Part shown: piece after piece, positions 16,615 to 25,499 of the stretch
Position numbering within the stretch: position 1 is the first letter of the stretch
How the letters are laid out: each line of letters starts with the position of its first letter
From: Phycisphaerales bacterium
Lineage (GTDB): Bacteria; Planctomycetota; Phycisphaerae; Phycisphaerales; UBA1924
NCBI GenBank assembly: GCA_019744815.1
Contig: JAIEUA010000011.1
Span: 405,903 to 469,902, forward strand
Direction of reading: 5' to 3'
DNA length: 64,000 nt
Notes under the pieces: generated by a model
What the model was told of the DNA's origin: nothing
Databases searched by the model: none
Seen by the model: only the letters and a program-made list of their open reading frames with translations
Program-made: the position numbers and the translations under genes

Positions 16615-17978
16615 CCACGCTCGCCGGCGCCATCGCCACCGTGCGACGCACGCAGCCCATGCTCGTCATCGGCCAGGTCGTTTCCATCCGCGGCATGACC
16701 GTGCTCGTCGAAGATCTCCCGCTCCCCGTCGGCTCCCTCGTCTCCATCCGCTCCCGCGCTGGCGTTGAACACGCCGTCACCTTCGGCGAAGTCGTCGGTT
16801 TTACTCGCGAGCACGCCGTCGTCATGCTCCTGGGCCAAACCGGCGGCATCCGCGCCGGCGATCGCGTCTTCGGCGAGCAATCCTCCCCCACCGTCGGTGT
16901 CTCTCGCCAGATGCTCGGCCGCGTCCTCGATGGCCTCGCCCGCCCCATCGACAACGCCGGCCCCATCCTCGACACGCATCCGGTGCCTCTGTCCCCTGAT
17001 CCCGTGAGCGCGATGAAGCGTCGACGCATCTCCCAACCGCTCGCCACTGGTATACGAGCGATGGACACCATGACCACCCTGGGCCGCGGCCAGCGACTCG
17101 GCATCTTCGCCGGCCCGGGCGTCGGCAAGTCCACACTCCTCGGCACCATCGCCCGACGCACCGCCGCCGACGTGAACGTCATCGCCCTCATCGGCGAGCG
17201 CGGCCGCGAGGTCAAGGACTTCATCGACCACGCCCTCGGCCCCGAAGGCCTCGCCCGCAGCGTCGTCATCGTCGCCACCGGCGACGAATCCCCGCTGCTC
17301 CGCCTCCGTGCCGCCAAACTCGCCTGCTCCTGCGCCGAGTTCTTCCGCGACCTCGGCCGCGACGTCCTGCTGATGATGGACTCCATCACCCGCTTCGCCC
17401 ACGCCCAGCGTCAGATCGGCCTCTCCGTCGGCGAGCCCCCTGCCACCAAGGGCTACACCCCGAGCGTCTTCTCCACACTCGCCGCCCTGCTCGAGCGCGC
17501 TGGCACGCTCGAATCCGGCGGCTCCATCACCGGGCTTTACACCATCCTTGTCGAGGGCGACGACATGACCGAGCCGATCAGCGACGCCGCCCGCGGCATC
17601 CTCGACGGCCACGTCATCCTCAGCCGCAAGCTCGCCCAGAAAGCCCACTTCCCCGCCATCGACGTCCTCGACTCCGTCAGCCGCGTCGCCGACGACGTCA
17701 CCGATGGCCAGCAGCAGGCCGCCCGCCGACACATCCTCCGCCTGATGGCCGTGTATCGCGAAGTCGAGGACCTCGTCCAGATCGGCGCGTACGCCAAGGG
17801 CACCAACCCCGAGGCCGACGTCGCGATCGAACTCATGCCGCAGATCAACGAGCACCTGCGTCAGGCCAAGGGCCAGACGCCCAGCTTCGAAGAAAGCCGG
17901 GCCAACCTCGTCCGCCTCGCCGAACTCGCTCAATCCATCATGGCCCGCAACGCCAAGTCCCGGCCCCGCGCCGCCTGA
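16611..17978 (+). CDS. fliI: Flagellum-specific export ATPase FliI
   Basis: FliI hydrolyses ATP to load and unfold substrates at the flagellar type III export gate. The 455-residue protein is homologous to the F1 beta subunit. It shows Walker A GPGVGKST at residues 168-175, Walker B LLMMDSITR near 250, the family stretch FAHAQRQIGLSVGEPPATKGY and the catalytic Glu region LIGERGREV. The N-terminal domain (about 1-90) is the usual six-stranded barrel. The length is normal. Its ATG overlaps the fliH stop. FliJ follows after 19 bases. Confidence 0.96.
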   Translation: MTTLAGAIATVRRTQPMLVIGQVVSIRGMTVLVEDLPLPVGSLVSIRSRAGVEHAVTFGEVVGFTREHAVVMLLGQTGGIRAGDRVFGEQSSPTVGVSRQMLGRVLDGLARPIDNAGPILDTHPVPLSPDPVSAMKRRRISQPLATGIRAMDTMTTLGRGQRLGIFAGPGVGKSTLLGTIARRTAADVNVIALIGERGREVKDFIDHALGPEGLARSVVIVATGDESPLLRLRAAKLACSCAEFFRDLGRDVLLMMDSITRFAHAQRQIGLSVGEPPATKGYTPSVFSTLAALLERAGTLESGGSITGLYTILVEGDDMTEPISDAARGILDGHVILSRKLAQKAHFPAIDVLDSVSRVADDVTDGQQQAARRHILRLMAVYREVEDLVQIGAYAKGTNPEADVAIELMPQINEHLRQAKGQTPSFEESRANLVRLAELAQSIMARNAKSRPRAA

Positions 17979-17997
17979 CCGCACCTGAAGGACTCCC

Positions 17998-18471
17998 GTG
18001 CCCAAGTTCCGATTCGAGCTCGAAGCCGTGATCAAGCAGCGCCTCGCGATCGAGCGCCAGAAGCAGCTCGTCCTTGCCGACCTCGAACGCATGCGCCTCG
18101 TCCTCGAAGACAAGCTCCGCGGCTTTCAGTCCTCCATCACCGCCGAGAAGAACGACCTCCGCGACAGCCTCAGCCCCGCCAACCCGTCCGCGGCCACTGT
18201 CGACCTCAGCCGAGTCCGCATGCAGGCCAACATGTCCCTGCACCTGGTTGCCAAGGCCCAGCAGACCGTCTTCCAGCTCGCCGCCCTGCACCGCCGCCTG
18301 GAGGTCGCCCGAAAGGACCTCCTCGCCGCCACCACCCGCCGCAAAGCGGTGGAGAAGCTCAAGGAGCGCCGATATGAGCTGTGGCGGGCCGAGCAAGCGT
18401 CGCTCGAAGCCCGCGTCCTGGACGAGATCGCCGTCACCGGCCACGCCGGCCGCATGGAGATCATGCAGTGA
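17998..18471 (+). CDS. fliJ: Flagellar export protein FliJ
   Basis: FliJ is a small coiled-coil protein that plugs the FliI hexamer and couples it to the export gate protein FlhA. The 157-residue protein is a long two-helix coiled coil. It starts PKFRFELEAVIKQRLAIERQKQLVLADLERMRL, the conserved FliJ opening, and ends in KLKERRYELWRAEQASLEARVLDEIA, its conserved C-terminal helix. The start is GTG, with AAGGA about 11 bases upstream. The stop codon TGA overlaps a GTG (GTGA, 18468-18471) that starts the next gene. Confidence 0.88.
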   Translation: MPKFRFELEAVIKQRLAIERQKQLVLADLERMRLVLEDKLRGFQSSITAEKNDLRDSLSPANPSAATVDLSRVRMQANMSLHLVAKAQQTVFQLAALHRRLEVARKDLLAATTRRKAVEKLKERRYELWRAEQASLEARVLDEIAVTGHAGRMEIMQ

Positions 18472-19199
18472 AACGGCTCTGGACCATCATCTCGATCCTC
18501 GCTCTGGCAAACGTTCTCGCCTTGGGCGGCGTCGTGGGCTGGCTCCAGACCAGCGGCCGGCTCAACAAAGACCGCATGCAGCGCCTCCGCGAGCTCTTCG
18601 CCCCCACGATCGCTGAAGAAGCCAAGGCCAAGGAAGCCGAAGCCGCCAAGCTGGCCGAGGAGAAGAAGAAAGCCGAAGAAGAAACCAAGTCCGCGCGGCC
18701 GCCCATCACCGCCGCCGACCGCTTGGACCTCAGCGCCAAGGGCGAGGAAGTCCGCCGCCAGCGCATGGCCAGCCTGGAGAAGCAGGTTGAATCGCTCAAG
18801 AACTCGCTCCAGATGGAGCGTGAGCTGCTGGACAAAGAGCGTGCCAAGCTGACCGCCGACACCACCGCCTTCAACGCGATGCGCAAGAAGATCGCCGACG
18901 ACGAAGGCTCCGCCCAGTTCAAGAAGACCTTGGGCACGCTCTCCGACCTCAAGCCGGATCAGGCCAAGAAAACCCTCAAAGAAATGCTCGCCATGAAGCC
19001 CGCTTCGACGGGCGACGGGCAGAGCTTTGCCTCCGGGACCGACCTCGTGGTGAGTTACCTCAACGCCATGGACGGCCGGACCCGCGGGAAGATTGTGGAT
19101 CAGTTCATCCAGGACGATCCCAAGCTGGCAGCGGACTTGCTAGAGCGACTCCGGACGCGCGGCCTTGCCGTACGCGCTCCGGAGGTTTCCGCCAAGTGA
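18468..19199 (+). CDS. MotE/YlxF-like flagellar membrane protein
   Basis: The 243-residue protein has one N-terminal transmembrane helix (about 4-25, LWTIISILALANVLALGGVVGWL). A long Lys/Glu/Ala-rich coiled coil follows (about 45-150) and ends in a small helical C-terminal domain (GTLSDLKPDQAKKTLKEML ... NAMDGRTRGKIVDQFIQDDPKLAADLLERLRTRG). That domain resembles the MgtE N-terminal/FliG-like fold of MotE and FlbB. The gene position between fliJ and fliK is exactly that of ylxF in Bacillus. MotE-type proteins aid stator placement or chaperoning in other bacteria, and the role here is inferred. It begins with GTG overlapping the fliJ stop, and its own stop overlaps the GTG of fliK, so three genes are coupled in a row. 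Confidence 0.8.
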   Translation: MKRLWTIISILALANVLALGGVVGWLQTSGRLNKDRMQRLRELFAPTIAEEAKAKEAEAAKLAEEKKKAEEETKSARPPITAADRLDLSAKGEEVRRQRMASLEKQVESLKNSLQMERELLDKERAKLTADTTAFNAMRKKIADDEGSAQFKKTLGTLSDLKPDQAKKTLKEMLAMKPASTGDGQSFASGTDLVVSYLNAMDGRTRGKIVDQFIQDDPKLAADLLERLRTRGLAVRAPEVSAK

Positions 19200-20881
19200 A
19201 CACCGCCACCACCGCACGTACCAACACCCAGAGCGCAGCGATTGCCCTTCTTGCGGCAACAACTGCCAAGCCCCAGGCGCAACCCTCGCGCGAAACCGAC
19301 GATTCCTTCGCCAAGGCCCTCAGCTCCGCGAACCAATCTCAGTCCAAGTCCGAGGCCGGCCTCTTCGCCAATCCGCAAGCCGCTTCCGATCAGAAGGTCG
19401 CCAAGCCCGCGGAGAAGGACAAGCCCAAGCAGCCCGATCGCCGCGAAGAAGAGCCCGCGGGAGCAACGACCGAGACGAAGCCCGGCTCCGCAACCAAGGA
19501 CACCAAGGAAGCGGCCGACACCAAGGATCGCGACCCGACCGCGAGCACCGAGAGCAAGGCGGAGCACAAGCTCGAGATGCAGCCGGACCGCCCTCTCGAG
19601 AACAAACTCGGCACCAAGGCTCCATCGGTTGATGCCCAGCCCGACGTGACGACCTTCGACGCCGCCCAGCAGCTCGAAACTGCCTCGGCCGCCACGAACA
19701 CCCAGCCCATCGCGACGCTCACCGCACCGGTCACCGCACGCCCGAACCCCCGCACGCTCGATGCGGCGTCGAAGTCGAGCGGTGTCGAGTCCGCCTCCAC
19801 GCTCTCCTCGACGGAGCAGTCGCTCCAGCCCGTGTCGAACGGGACCAGCGATCAGCAGGTCGCGCCCGAGGCCGCCGCCCCCAAGCGCAACGCCACCGAT
19901 CCGCTGCGCCTCATCCCGCCCGCGGAGGCCAAGCCCATCGTCGCCGAGGCCGCCGTCGAGCCTAAGCCCGCATCAACAAACGCTGCCGCGGTCTCCGCGA
20001 ACGACGACGCCGCGATCGCGCCCAAGGCCGCCCCATCCAACGCGAGCGACTCCAAGCAGAACAACTCCAACCAGCCGCAGGGCTTCGGCTTCACGCAGCC
20101 CGGCAAGGTCGTTCCTCAGTCCGCCGCGCAGGCAACCAGCACTTCCTCCCCAGTGGGACAGGTCGGTTCGACCGCCACCAGCAACACCAACGCGACGGTC
20201 CCCGGCACACCCCGCATCGATCCGCCGATCCAGACGCCCCGCGGGCGTGCCCCCGAGGTTCCTGTCAACGTCAAGCTCACCGCCCGCCCCTCCAACGACA
20301 ACTCCGGTGTCTCTCAAACCGATGCCGACGCCGCCGCCACCCAGATCTCCCGTGGCCTCACCGCCGCACTCCGCAACAAGGGCGGGCAGCTCACACTCTG
20401 GATGAACCCCGAGTCGCTCGGCAAGCTCCGCGTCCAGCTCTCGATCGAAGGCGGCACCATCGCCGCTCGATTCGAAGCTACCAGCGAAGCCACCAAGCAG
20501 CTGCTGACCCAGAACGTGGACTCGCTCCGCAGCGCCCTCGAAGCCCGCGGCCTCAAGGCGTCCAACATCGAGGTCGTCTCGATCCCGGACTGGTCCGTCA
20601 AGGCCAACACCGATCAGTTCGGCACGCAGGGCTCCAAGGCCCAGAACCAGGGCGGCTCGCCAGAACAACAGAGCAACCAAACCGGCGGGCAGAACAGCGG
20701 CCAGGGGTCCTCGCAGTCCAACCAGCAGCCTCGGCAGGACCTGCCCGCCGCCGGCAAGTTCGATTGGCTCCGTGACCCTGAACCCATCGCCACCACCCGC
20801 ACCGACCCCAGCGCCCAAGTGCGCACCGACAGCCGCCTCATCACGCTCAACGCCCGGCTCGAGCTCGACGCCGTCGCCTGA
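19196..20881 (+). CDS. fliK: Flagellar hook-length control protein FliK
   Basis: FliK is a secreted molecular ruler that stops hook growth and switches export specificity to filament proteins. The 561-residue protein has a very long disordered N-terminal region (about 1-370) rich in Ala, Thr, Ser, Pro and Gln, as is normal for FliK rulers. A compact C-terminal Flg_hook domain (about 380-465) carries GGQLTLWMNPESLGKLRVQLS and TKQLLTQNVDSLRSALEARGL. A second Gln/Asn/Gly-rich tail follows. The GTG start overlaps the preceding stop (GTGA). FlgD follows 18 bases later. The N-terminal sequence is too low in complexity to compare with relatives. Confidence 0.88.
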   Translation: MNTATTARTNTQSAAIALLAATTAKPQAQPSRETDDSFAKALSSANQSQSKSEAGLFANPQAASDQKVAKPAEKDKPKQPDRREEEPAGATTETKPGSATKDTKEAADTKDRDPTASTESKAEHKLEMQPDRPLENKLGTKAPSVDAQPDVTTFDAAQQLETASAATNTQPIATLTAPVTARPNPRTLDAASKSSGVESASTLSSTEQSLQPVSNGTSDQQVAPEAAAPKRNATDPLRLIPPAEAKPIVAEAAVEPKPASTNAAAVSANDDAAIAPKAAPSNASDSKQNNSNQPQGFGFTQPGKVVPQSAAQATSTSSPVGQVGSTATSNTNATVPGTPRIDPPIQTPRGRAPEVPVNVKLTARPSNDNSGVSQTDADAAATQISRGLTAALRNKGGQLTLWMNPESLGKLRVQLSIEGGTIAARFEATSEATKQLLTQNVDSLRSALEARGLKASNIEVVSIPDWSVKANTDQFGTQGSKAQNQGGSPEQQSNQTGGQNSGQGSSQSNQQPRQDLPAAGKFDWLRDPEPIATTRTDPSAQVRTDSRLITLNARLELDAVA

Positions 20882-20899
20882 TCGAATGGAGCACCCACC

Positions 20900-21385
20900 A
20901 TGGCCACCACCTCCCCAGTTTCCAACACGTCCTCGCCCGTGAGCACCAAGGCCACCGGCTACAGCGCCCTCACCAGCGAGGACTTCACCAAGATCATCAT
21001 CTCCGAGCTCTCCAACCAGGACCCGCTCAGCCCCAGCGACACCAACGCGCTGTTGCAGCAGCTCTCGACCATCCGCAGCATCCAGTCCGACATCGACCTC
21101 TCGGACAAGCTCAAGAACCTCGTCACCGAGAACCAGCTCGCCTCCGCCTCCAACATGATCGGAAAGGTCGTCGGCGGGCTCGACGAGGACAACTCCCGCG
21201 TCGTGGGCGTTGCCCTCTCCGTCTCCAAGTCCAAGGACGGCGTCTTCCTCAACCTCTTCAACGGCGCCCGCGTCAACATGAAAGACGTCGATGGCGTCAT
21301 CGATCCCAGCCAGCTCACCGACGAAGAGAAGAAGCTCGCTGGCGTCAAGACCACGACCACTCCAGCGCCGGAGACCAAGCCGTGA
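20900..21385 (+). CDS. flgD: Flagellar hook assembly scaffold FlgD
   Basis: FlgD caps the growing hook and guides insertion of FlgE. The 161-residue protein carries the conserved N-terminal segment DFTKIIISELSNQDPLSPSDTNALLQQLSTIRSIQ (about 28-62), required for export and function. A shorter middle part follows (NMIGKVVGGLDEDNSRVVGVALSVSKSKDGVFLNLFNGARVNMKDV). It is shorter than enterobacterial FlgD and lacks much of the Ig-like/Tudor region, as in many Gram-positive and planctomycete forms. A GGAG site lies 9 bases before the ATG. Its stop overlaps the next GTG (GTGA). Confidence 0.9.
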   Translation: MATTSPVSNTSSPVSTKATGYSALTSEDFTKIIISELSNQDPLSPSDTNALLQQLSTIRSIQSDIDLSDKLKNLVTENQLASASNMIGKVVGGLDEDNSRVVGVALSVSKSKDGVFLNLFNGARVNMKDVDGVIDPSQLTDEEKKLAGVKTTTTPAPETKP

Positions 21386-21798
21386 GCACCGCGGACCTCT
21401 TCAAGCCACTCTCCAACACCATCCTTCCGCCCGGCGTCGAACGCCGAAGCGGCTCGATCGGTGCCGCGCTGAGCGGCTCCAAGAAGCTTGAGTCCATGTC
21501 CTTCGCCGACCTGCTCTCGAAAGAGTCCGCCGGTCAGCTCTCCACCGGCCGCCCCGTGAGCATCCACCCCGGTTGCGACGTGCAGCTCAGCGAAGACCAG
21601 ATGCACCGCCTTGGCGTCGCCATGGATCGGGCCGAGGCCTCCGGCGCGCAGCGGGCCTTGGTCATGATCGACGGCATGGCCGTCAAGGTCGATGTCGGCG
21701 TCCGCCAGGTCGTGGGCAAGGTCGACCTGCAAGCCACGCCGGTCTTGGGCGAGATCGACGCGGTCGTTCAGGCCGATTCGGCCGGAGCGCAGGTGTAG
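21382..21798 (+). CDS. TIGR02530-type flagellar operon protein
   Basis: The 138-residue protein matches the small family found between flgD and flgE in many flagellar operons. The hallmark segments are MSFADLLSKESAGQ, VSIHPGCDVQLSEDQMHRLGVAMDRAEASGAQRALVMIDGMAVKVDV and VRQVVGKVDLQA. Its molecular role is unknown. Placement suggests hook assembly. The GTG start overlaps the flgD stop. The frame ends in TAG at 21796-21798, but it stays open and coding-like for 27 more codons to a TGA at 21880, an oddity listed among the findings. Confidence 0.8.
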   Translation: MSTADLFKPLSNTILPPGVERRSGSIGAALSGSKKLESMSFADLLSKESAGQLSTGRPVSIHPGCDVQLSEDQMHRLGVAMDRAEASGAQRALVMIDGMAVKVDVGVRQVVGKVDLQATPVLGEIDAVVQADSAGAQV

Positions 21799-22026
21799 AA
21801 CAAGCCGCTCCTCGGACCGTTGTCGCCCCACCTGCACCCAGCGCTCTCCAAGATCCTTGATCCCGACCAGCAGGCCGCCTGATCGCACCGCCCCTTTGAC
21901 ACGCTGGCCTGCCGATTGCGTACCCACGACCACGACTGACCACCCGCCCGGCGGAGCCCGAGCGGCACGAACGAACCGGTGACCCGCAGCCTCGGAGGAG
22001 CGCTCGCGTCACGACGAGGTGTTCCC

Positions 22027-23811
22027 ATGGCTTCGACGACCGCTCTGTTCTCCGGCCTCTCCGGGCTCAACGCCAACTCCCGGATGATCGAGGTCATCGG
22101 CAACAACATCTCCAACGTCAACACCACCGCGTTCAAGTCCAACCGCGTGATGTTCAGCTCGACGTTCAACCGCACCTTCAGCATCGGCTCCGCACCCGCC
22201 GACACCACCGGCGGCACCAACCCCGGTCAGATCGGCCTCGGCGTTCAGGCCGCGGGCACCCAGCGAAACTTCAACAACGGCGCCATCAACGGCACCGGCG
22301 ACTCTCGCGATCTCGCGATCGAGGGCGAGGGCTTCTTCATCGTCCAGCGCGGCAACGGCGAGCAGGTCTACACCCGCGCCGGCGCCTTCCGCCCCAACAG
22401 CACCAATGAGCTCGTCACCCTCAGCGGCGAACGCCTCATGGGCTACGGCGTCGACAGCAAGTTCAACGTCGACACCTCCGCCATCAAGTCCGTCTCCATC
22501 CCCGTCGGCTCGCTCACCATCGCTGAGCCCACCACCGTCGCACGCCTCTCCGGCAACCTCAACTCCAAGGGAACCCTCCCAACCCGCGGCGCCCAGCTCA
22601 CACTCCAAGCCAGCGGCGCGGGCGGGTTCGGCGTCATCACCGGTGCCGCCCCCGCTCCCACCGCGCCCAACGTCGTCGAGCCCACCACCCGCCTCGTCGA
22701 TCTCGATGACCCCAACATCGCCGGCACCGTCACTCCGATGTTCACCGCCGGCCAGACCATCAGAATCACCGGCGCGAAGAAGGGCGTGGACAACGTCAAC
22801 TCTCGCAACCTGCCCGACGCGTCGCTCACCATCACCGCGACCACCACGGTCCAGGACTACATGAACTTCGTCCGGGACTCCCTGGGCATCGTCCCCGGTC
22901 AGACCAACCCCAACACCCAGACCACCGGCGTCACCCTCAACTCCCTCACCGGTGTCATCTCCATCGTCGGCAACACCGGCACGATGAACGATCTCACCCT
23001 CAACCCCAGCAACTTCCGCCTGCTCGACGCCGCCGGCAATCAGATCCAGTCCTCGCTCTTCAGCTCCGCCAAGGCCGCCGCCTCCGACGGCGAGAGCGTC
23101 CGAACCTCCTTCGTCGCCTACGACTCCCTCGGCTCGCCCGTCAATATCAACGTCGGCTTCACGCTCGAAGCCACCCCCGGCGGCACCGGCACCACCTGGC
23201 GCTACTACACCGAAGCCGGCTACACCTACCCGGGCTCCATCAGCCTCGGCACCGGTCAGGTCAACTTCAACAGCACCGGCGCGCTTCTCACCAACACGCC
23301 CATCTCCGTCGCCGTCAGCCGCAACGGCACGGGCGCGGTCACGCCGCTCAACTTCGACATCGCTCTCAGCGGACCGCAGGGCTCCGTCACCGCCTTCGCC
23401 AACACCACCGGAACCTCGAGCCTGCAGGCTCAGCAGATCGACGGCGCCCCGCTCGGAACCCTCCAGTCCTTCGCCGTCGGCGCGGACGGCATCATCAGCG
23501 GCGCCTTCTCCAACGGCCTTTCCCGCACCGTGGGTCAGGTCGTACTCGCCAAGTTCTCCAACCCCGAAGGCCTCGTCGATCTCGGCGGCAACATGTACCG
23601 CGTCGGCCCCAACAGCGGCTCCGCCGGCATCGCCGCCCCGCTGGAACTGGGCACCGGCAAGATCGTCGGCGGCGCCCTGGAACTCTCCAACGTCGACCTC
23701 GGCAGCGAGTTCCTCGGCCTGATCCAGGCCCAGACCGGTTACTCCGCCGCGACCCGCGTGATCCGCACCACCGACGAGCTCTTCCAGCAGTTGCTCCAGA
23801 TCAGCGGGTAA
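22027..23811 (+). CDS. flgE: Flagellar hook protein FlgE
   Basis: FlgE polymerises into the flexible hook joining rod and filament. The 594-residue protein has the canonical N-terminal D0 helix (LFSGLSGLNANSRMIEVIGNNISNVNTTAFKSNRVMF). The hook/basal-body motif region follows (LAIEGEGFFIVQRGNGEQVYTRAGAFR), then long variable surface domains rich in Gly, Thr, Ser and Asn. The C-terminal D0 helix is GALELSNVDLGSEFLGLIQAQTGYSAATRVIRTTDELFQQLLQIS. I chose the ATG at 22027, with GAGGTG 6 bases upstream. The open frame continues upstream to 21979 without protein-like sequence. The length is greater than the enterobacterial 400, as usual where extra surface domains occur. Confidence 0.95.
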   Translation: MASTTALFSGLSGLNANSRMIEVIGNNISNVNTTAFKSNRVMFSSTFNRTFSIGSAPADTTGGTNPGQIGLGVQAAGTQRNFNNGAINGTGDSRDLAIEGEGFFIVQRGNGEQVYTRAGAFRPNSTNELVTLSGERLMGYGVDSKFNVDTSAIKSVSIPVGSLTIAEPTTVARLSGNLNSKGTLPTRGAQLTLQASGAGGFGVITGAAPAPTAPNVVEPTTRLVDLDDPNIAGTVTPMFTAGQTIRITGAKKGVDNVNSRNLPDASLTITATTTVQDYMNFVRDSLGIVPGQTNPNTQTTGVTLNSLTGVISIVGNTGTMNDLTLNPSNFRLLDAAGNQIQSSLFSSAKAAASDGESVRTSFVAYDSLGSPVNINVGFTLEATPGGTGTTWRYYTEAGYTYPGSISLGTGQVNFNSTGALLTNTPISVAVSRNGTGAVTPLNFDIALSGPQGSVTAFANTTGTSSLQAQQIDGAPLGTLQSFAVGADGIISGAFSNGLSRTVGQVVLAKFSNPEGLVDLGGNMYRVGPNSGSAGIAAPLELGTGKIVGGALELSNVDLGSEFLGLIQAQTGYSAATRVIRTTDELFQQLLQISG

Positions 23812-23965
23812 TGCACACTTTGAGAAGACGCGATCGACCAACCACCCTCGCCCAAGTCGGCCTCGAATCCGACCGATAACCCGAGGGGCCGTTGTCCGGA
23901 CCCGGCGCGGCCCTTGAACCAGCCGCGACCACTGGCGCGTGGGAATCGTCGAGAGGACTCATCGC

Positions 23966-24712
23966 GTGATCACGACCGCGCTCACCACAACCGTGTTCAC
24001 ACCGACACCGCTGCTGGCTTCCGCGCTCGACTCGCTGGCGCTGATGCGATTCCCCGCCGGCGTGATCGCCGTCTGCCTCGCCAGCTCGGTGGTCGCGCTC
24101 GTCGTCGCTCGCATCCTCCGCCTCGACTCGGTGGCCCACAAGCTGCTCGTCCGAGCCACGCCCCGCGCCGAACTCGTGCAACAGCTCGAACGCCTCGCCG
24201 CGTGCGCCGCCGAGGGAGACCTCCGCGCGATGCGCCGCCTTGCCGATCGCTCCGAGTGGCTGCTCTTCCGCCGCGGCGTGGAGATGCTCGCCGCCGGCAC
24301 CGAGCCTCCCGAGATCGCCCGCAAGCTCGAGCACATCGGCCAGGTTCTGATCGACCGCCGGCGCCGGGCCCTCCGCCGCGCCGCCGCGCTCTCGACCGCC
24401 GCGCTGGTATTCCCAGCCTCCATCATCACGCTGTTCGTGCTCGGTCTGCTCGGCGATCGCACCGGCCTCGAGGCCTGGCTCGCCGGCGCCGCCTTCGTCG
24501 CCGCCATGGCCCTGCTGGTCGCGTCGTCGGCCGCGCACTGGATGTGCGACACCCTCGATGCCAGCATCGCATGCCGCACCCTCGAGACCGAAGCCCTCAT
24601 CTTCTCCCTCTCCGCCATCCGCGGCGGCGCGGGCAGCACCGAGGTCGCCTCCCTCGCTTCGCTCGTCCTCGGGCTCGAGTCTCAGGACACGCCTCTCCGG
24701 ATCGCCGCCTGA
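23966..24712 (+). CDS. Divergent MotA-like membrane protein
   Basis: The 248-residue protein sits where motA normally lies, between flgE and fliL. It has three or four hydrophobic segments: FPAGVIAVCLASSVVALVVARIL, AAALSTAALVFPASIITLFVLGLL and AWLAGAAFVAAMALLVASSAAHWM. Its tail ALIFSLSAIRGGAGSTEVASLASLVLG parallels the MotA tail that reads roughly EGVLAIQxGENPRVIEEKLL. The MotA signatures around TM3/TM4 (PAFGMIGTLIGL, TTFYGAVLAN), including the Pro residues important for torque, are not conserved. It may be a decayed or repurposed stator-like protein. No motB follows. GTG 23966 is chosen because GAGAGGA precedes it. GTG 23939 would add 9 residues. Confidence 0.6.
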   Translation: MITTALTTTVFTPTPLLASALDSLALMRFPAGVIAVCLASSVVALVVARILRLDSVAHKLLVRATPRAELVQQLERLAACAAEGDLRAMRRLADRSEWLLFRRGVEMLAAGTEPPEIARKLEHIGQVLIDRRRRALRRAAALSTAALVFPASIITLFVLGLLGDRTGLEAWLAGAAFVAAMALLVASSAAHWMCDTLDASIACRTLETEALIFSLSAIRGGAGSTEVASLASLVLGLESQDTPLRIAA

Positions 24713-24884
24713 TCGTCCGAAAACGCCCAGACCCCGCTTGGTCTTGAGTGCCTTGACGATCTGCACCGACCGAAGCAAGTCCTTCGGATCGAGGCCGTCG
24801 CCTCGCACTCCAGTCACCCGCCCAAACGACCGACCCTCCTGACGCGCCACTCTCTCAAGACCCCCGGCGCAGGCGGAGGATCTC

Positions 24885-25418
24885 ATGGCGGAAGAGGCAA
24901 AGGAAGCTCCCAAGACGGAAGACAAACCCGCGAAGGGCGGCCTTCCGATCAAGACCATCGGCATCGTCGCGGTCCTCATGGTTGTAGAAGCGGCGGCGGT
25001 CTTCTTTGTCGTCGGCTCGTCCATGAAGAAGCCCACCGAGGCCAAGGCCCACGACCTCCACAGCGAGGAAGACGCTCAGCTTGAAGCCCTCGTCGAGCTC
25101 CCGCTCGTCGAGGACAAGTTCCAGAACATGACCGGCGGCACCACCTGGATCTGGGACGCCTCTGTCTTCATGAAGGTCAAGAAGCGCGACGAGGAGAAGG
25201 TCAACGAGATGCTCCAGGCCCGCCAGGCCGAGATCAAGGAAGGCATCTCGCTGGTCTTCCGCCGCGCCCAGAACGGCCAGCTCAAGGAGCCCGGCCTCGA
25301 AACCTTGAACCGCGAGATCACCGCGTTCATGAACGAGATCATCGAGAAGGCGCCCGACGGCACCAGCCGCATCCAGCGCATCTTGATCCCCAAGTGCCGT
25401 GGCTTTCCCGCCGGTTGA
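24885..25418 (+). CDS. fliL: Flagellar basal-body-associated protein FliL
   Basis: FliL is a single-pass inner-membrane protein that surrounds the stator and supports torque at high load. The 177-residue protein has a Lys-rich cytoplasmic head, one transmembrane helix (about 23-45, IKTIGIVAVLMVVEAAAVFFVV) and a periplasmic domain. That domain contains WIWDASVFMKVKKRDEEKVNEMLQARQAEIKEGISLVFRRA and a C-terminal GTSRIQRILIPKCRGFPAG. The last part fits the FliL pattern of a small stomatin-like domain. GGAGG lies 7 bases before the ATG. It is the last gene of the plus-strand flagellar run; the next genes, expected to be fliM and fliN, are not here. Confidence 0.85.
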   Translation: MAEEAKEAPKTEDKPAKGGLPIKTIGIVAVLMVVEAAAVFFVVGSSMKKPTEAKAHDLHSEEDAQLEALVELPLVEDKFQNMTGGTTWIWDASVFMKVKKRDEEKVNEMLQARQAEIKEGISLVFRRAQNGQLKEPGLETLNREITAFMNEIIEKAPDGTSRIQRILIPKCRGFPAG

Positions 25419-25421
25419 AAA

Positions 25422-25439
25422 GCGCAGGTTGATCTGCGC
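25422..25439 (+). terminator. Short hairpin after fliL
   Basis: GCGCAG (25422-25427) pairs with CTGCGC (25434-25439) around GTTGAT, four bases after the fliL stop. There is no T-tract. It marks the probable end of the flagellar operon before the convergent mntR-type gene. Confidence 0.35.
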
Positions 25440-25499
25440 CCGCTCCAGACGCTGAGGCTGACGAGTCCGCGAGGAAGCCTCGGATCAGGAGCGCCGCGC

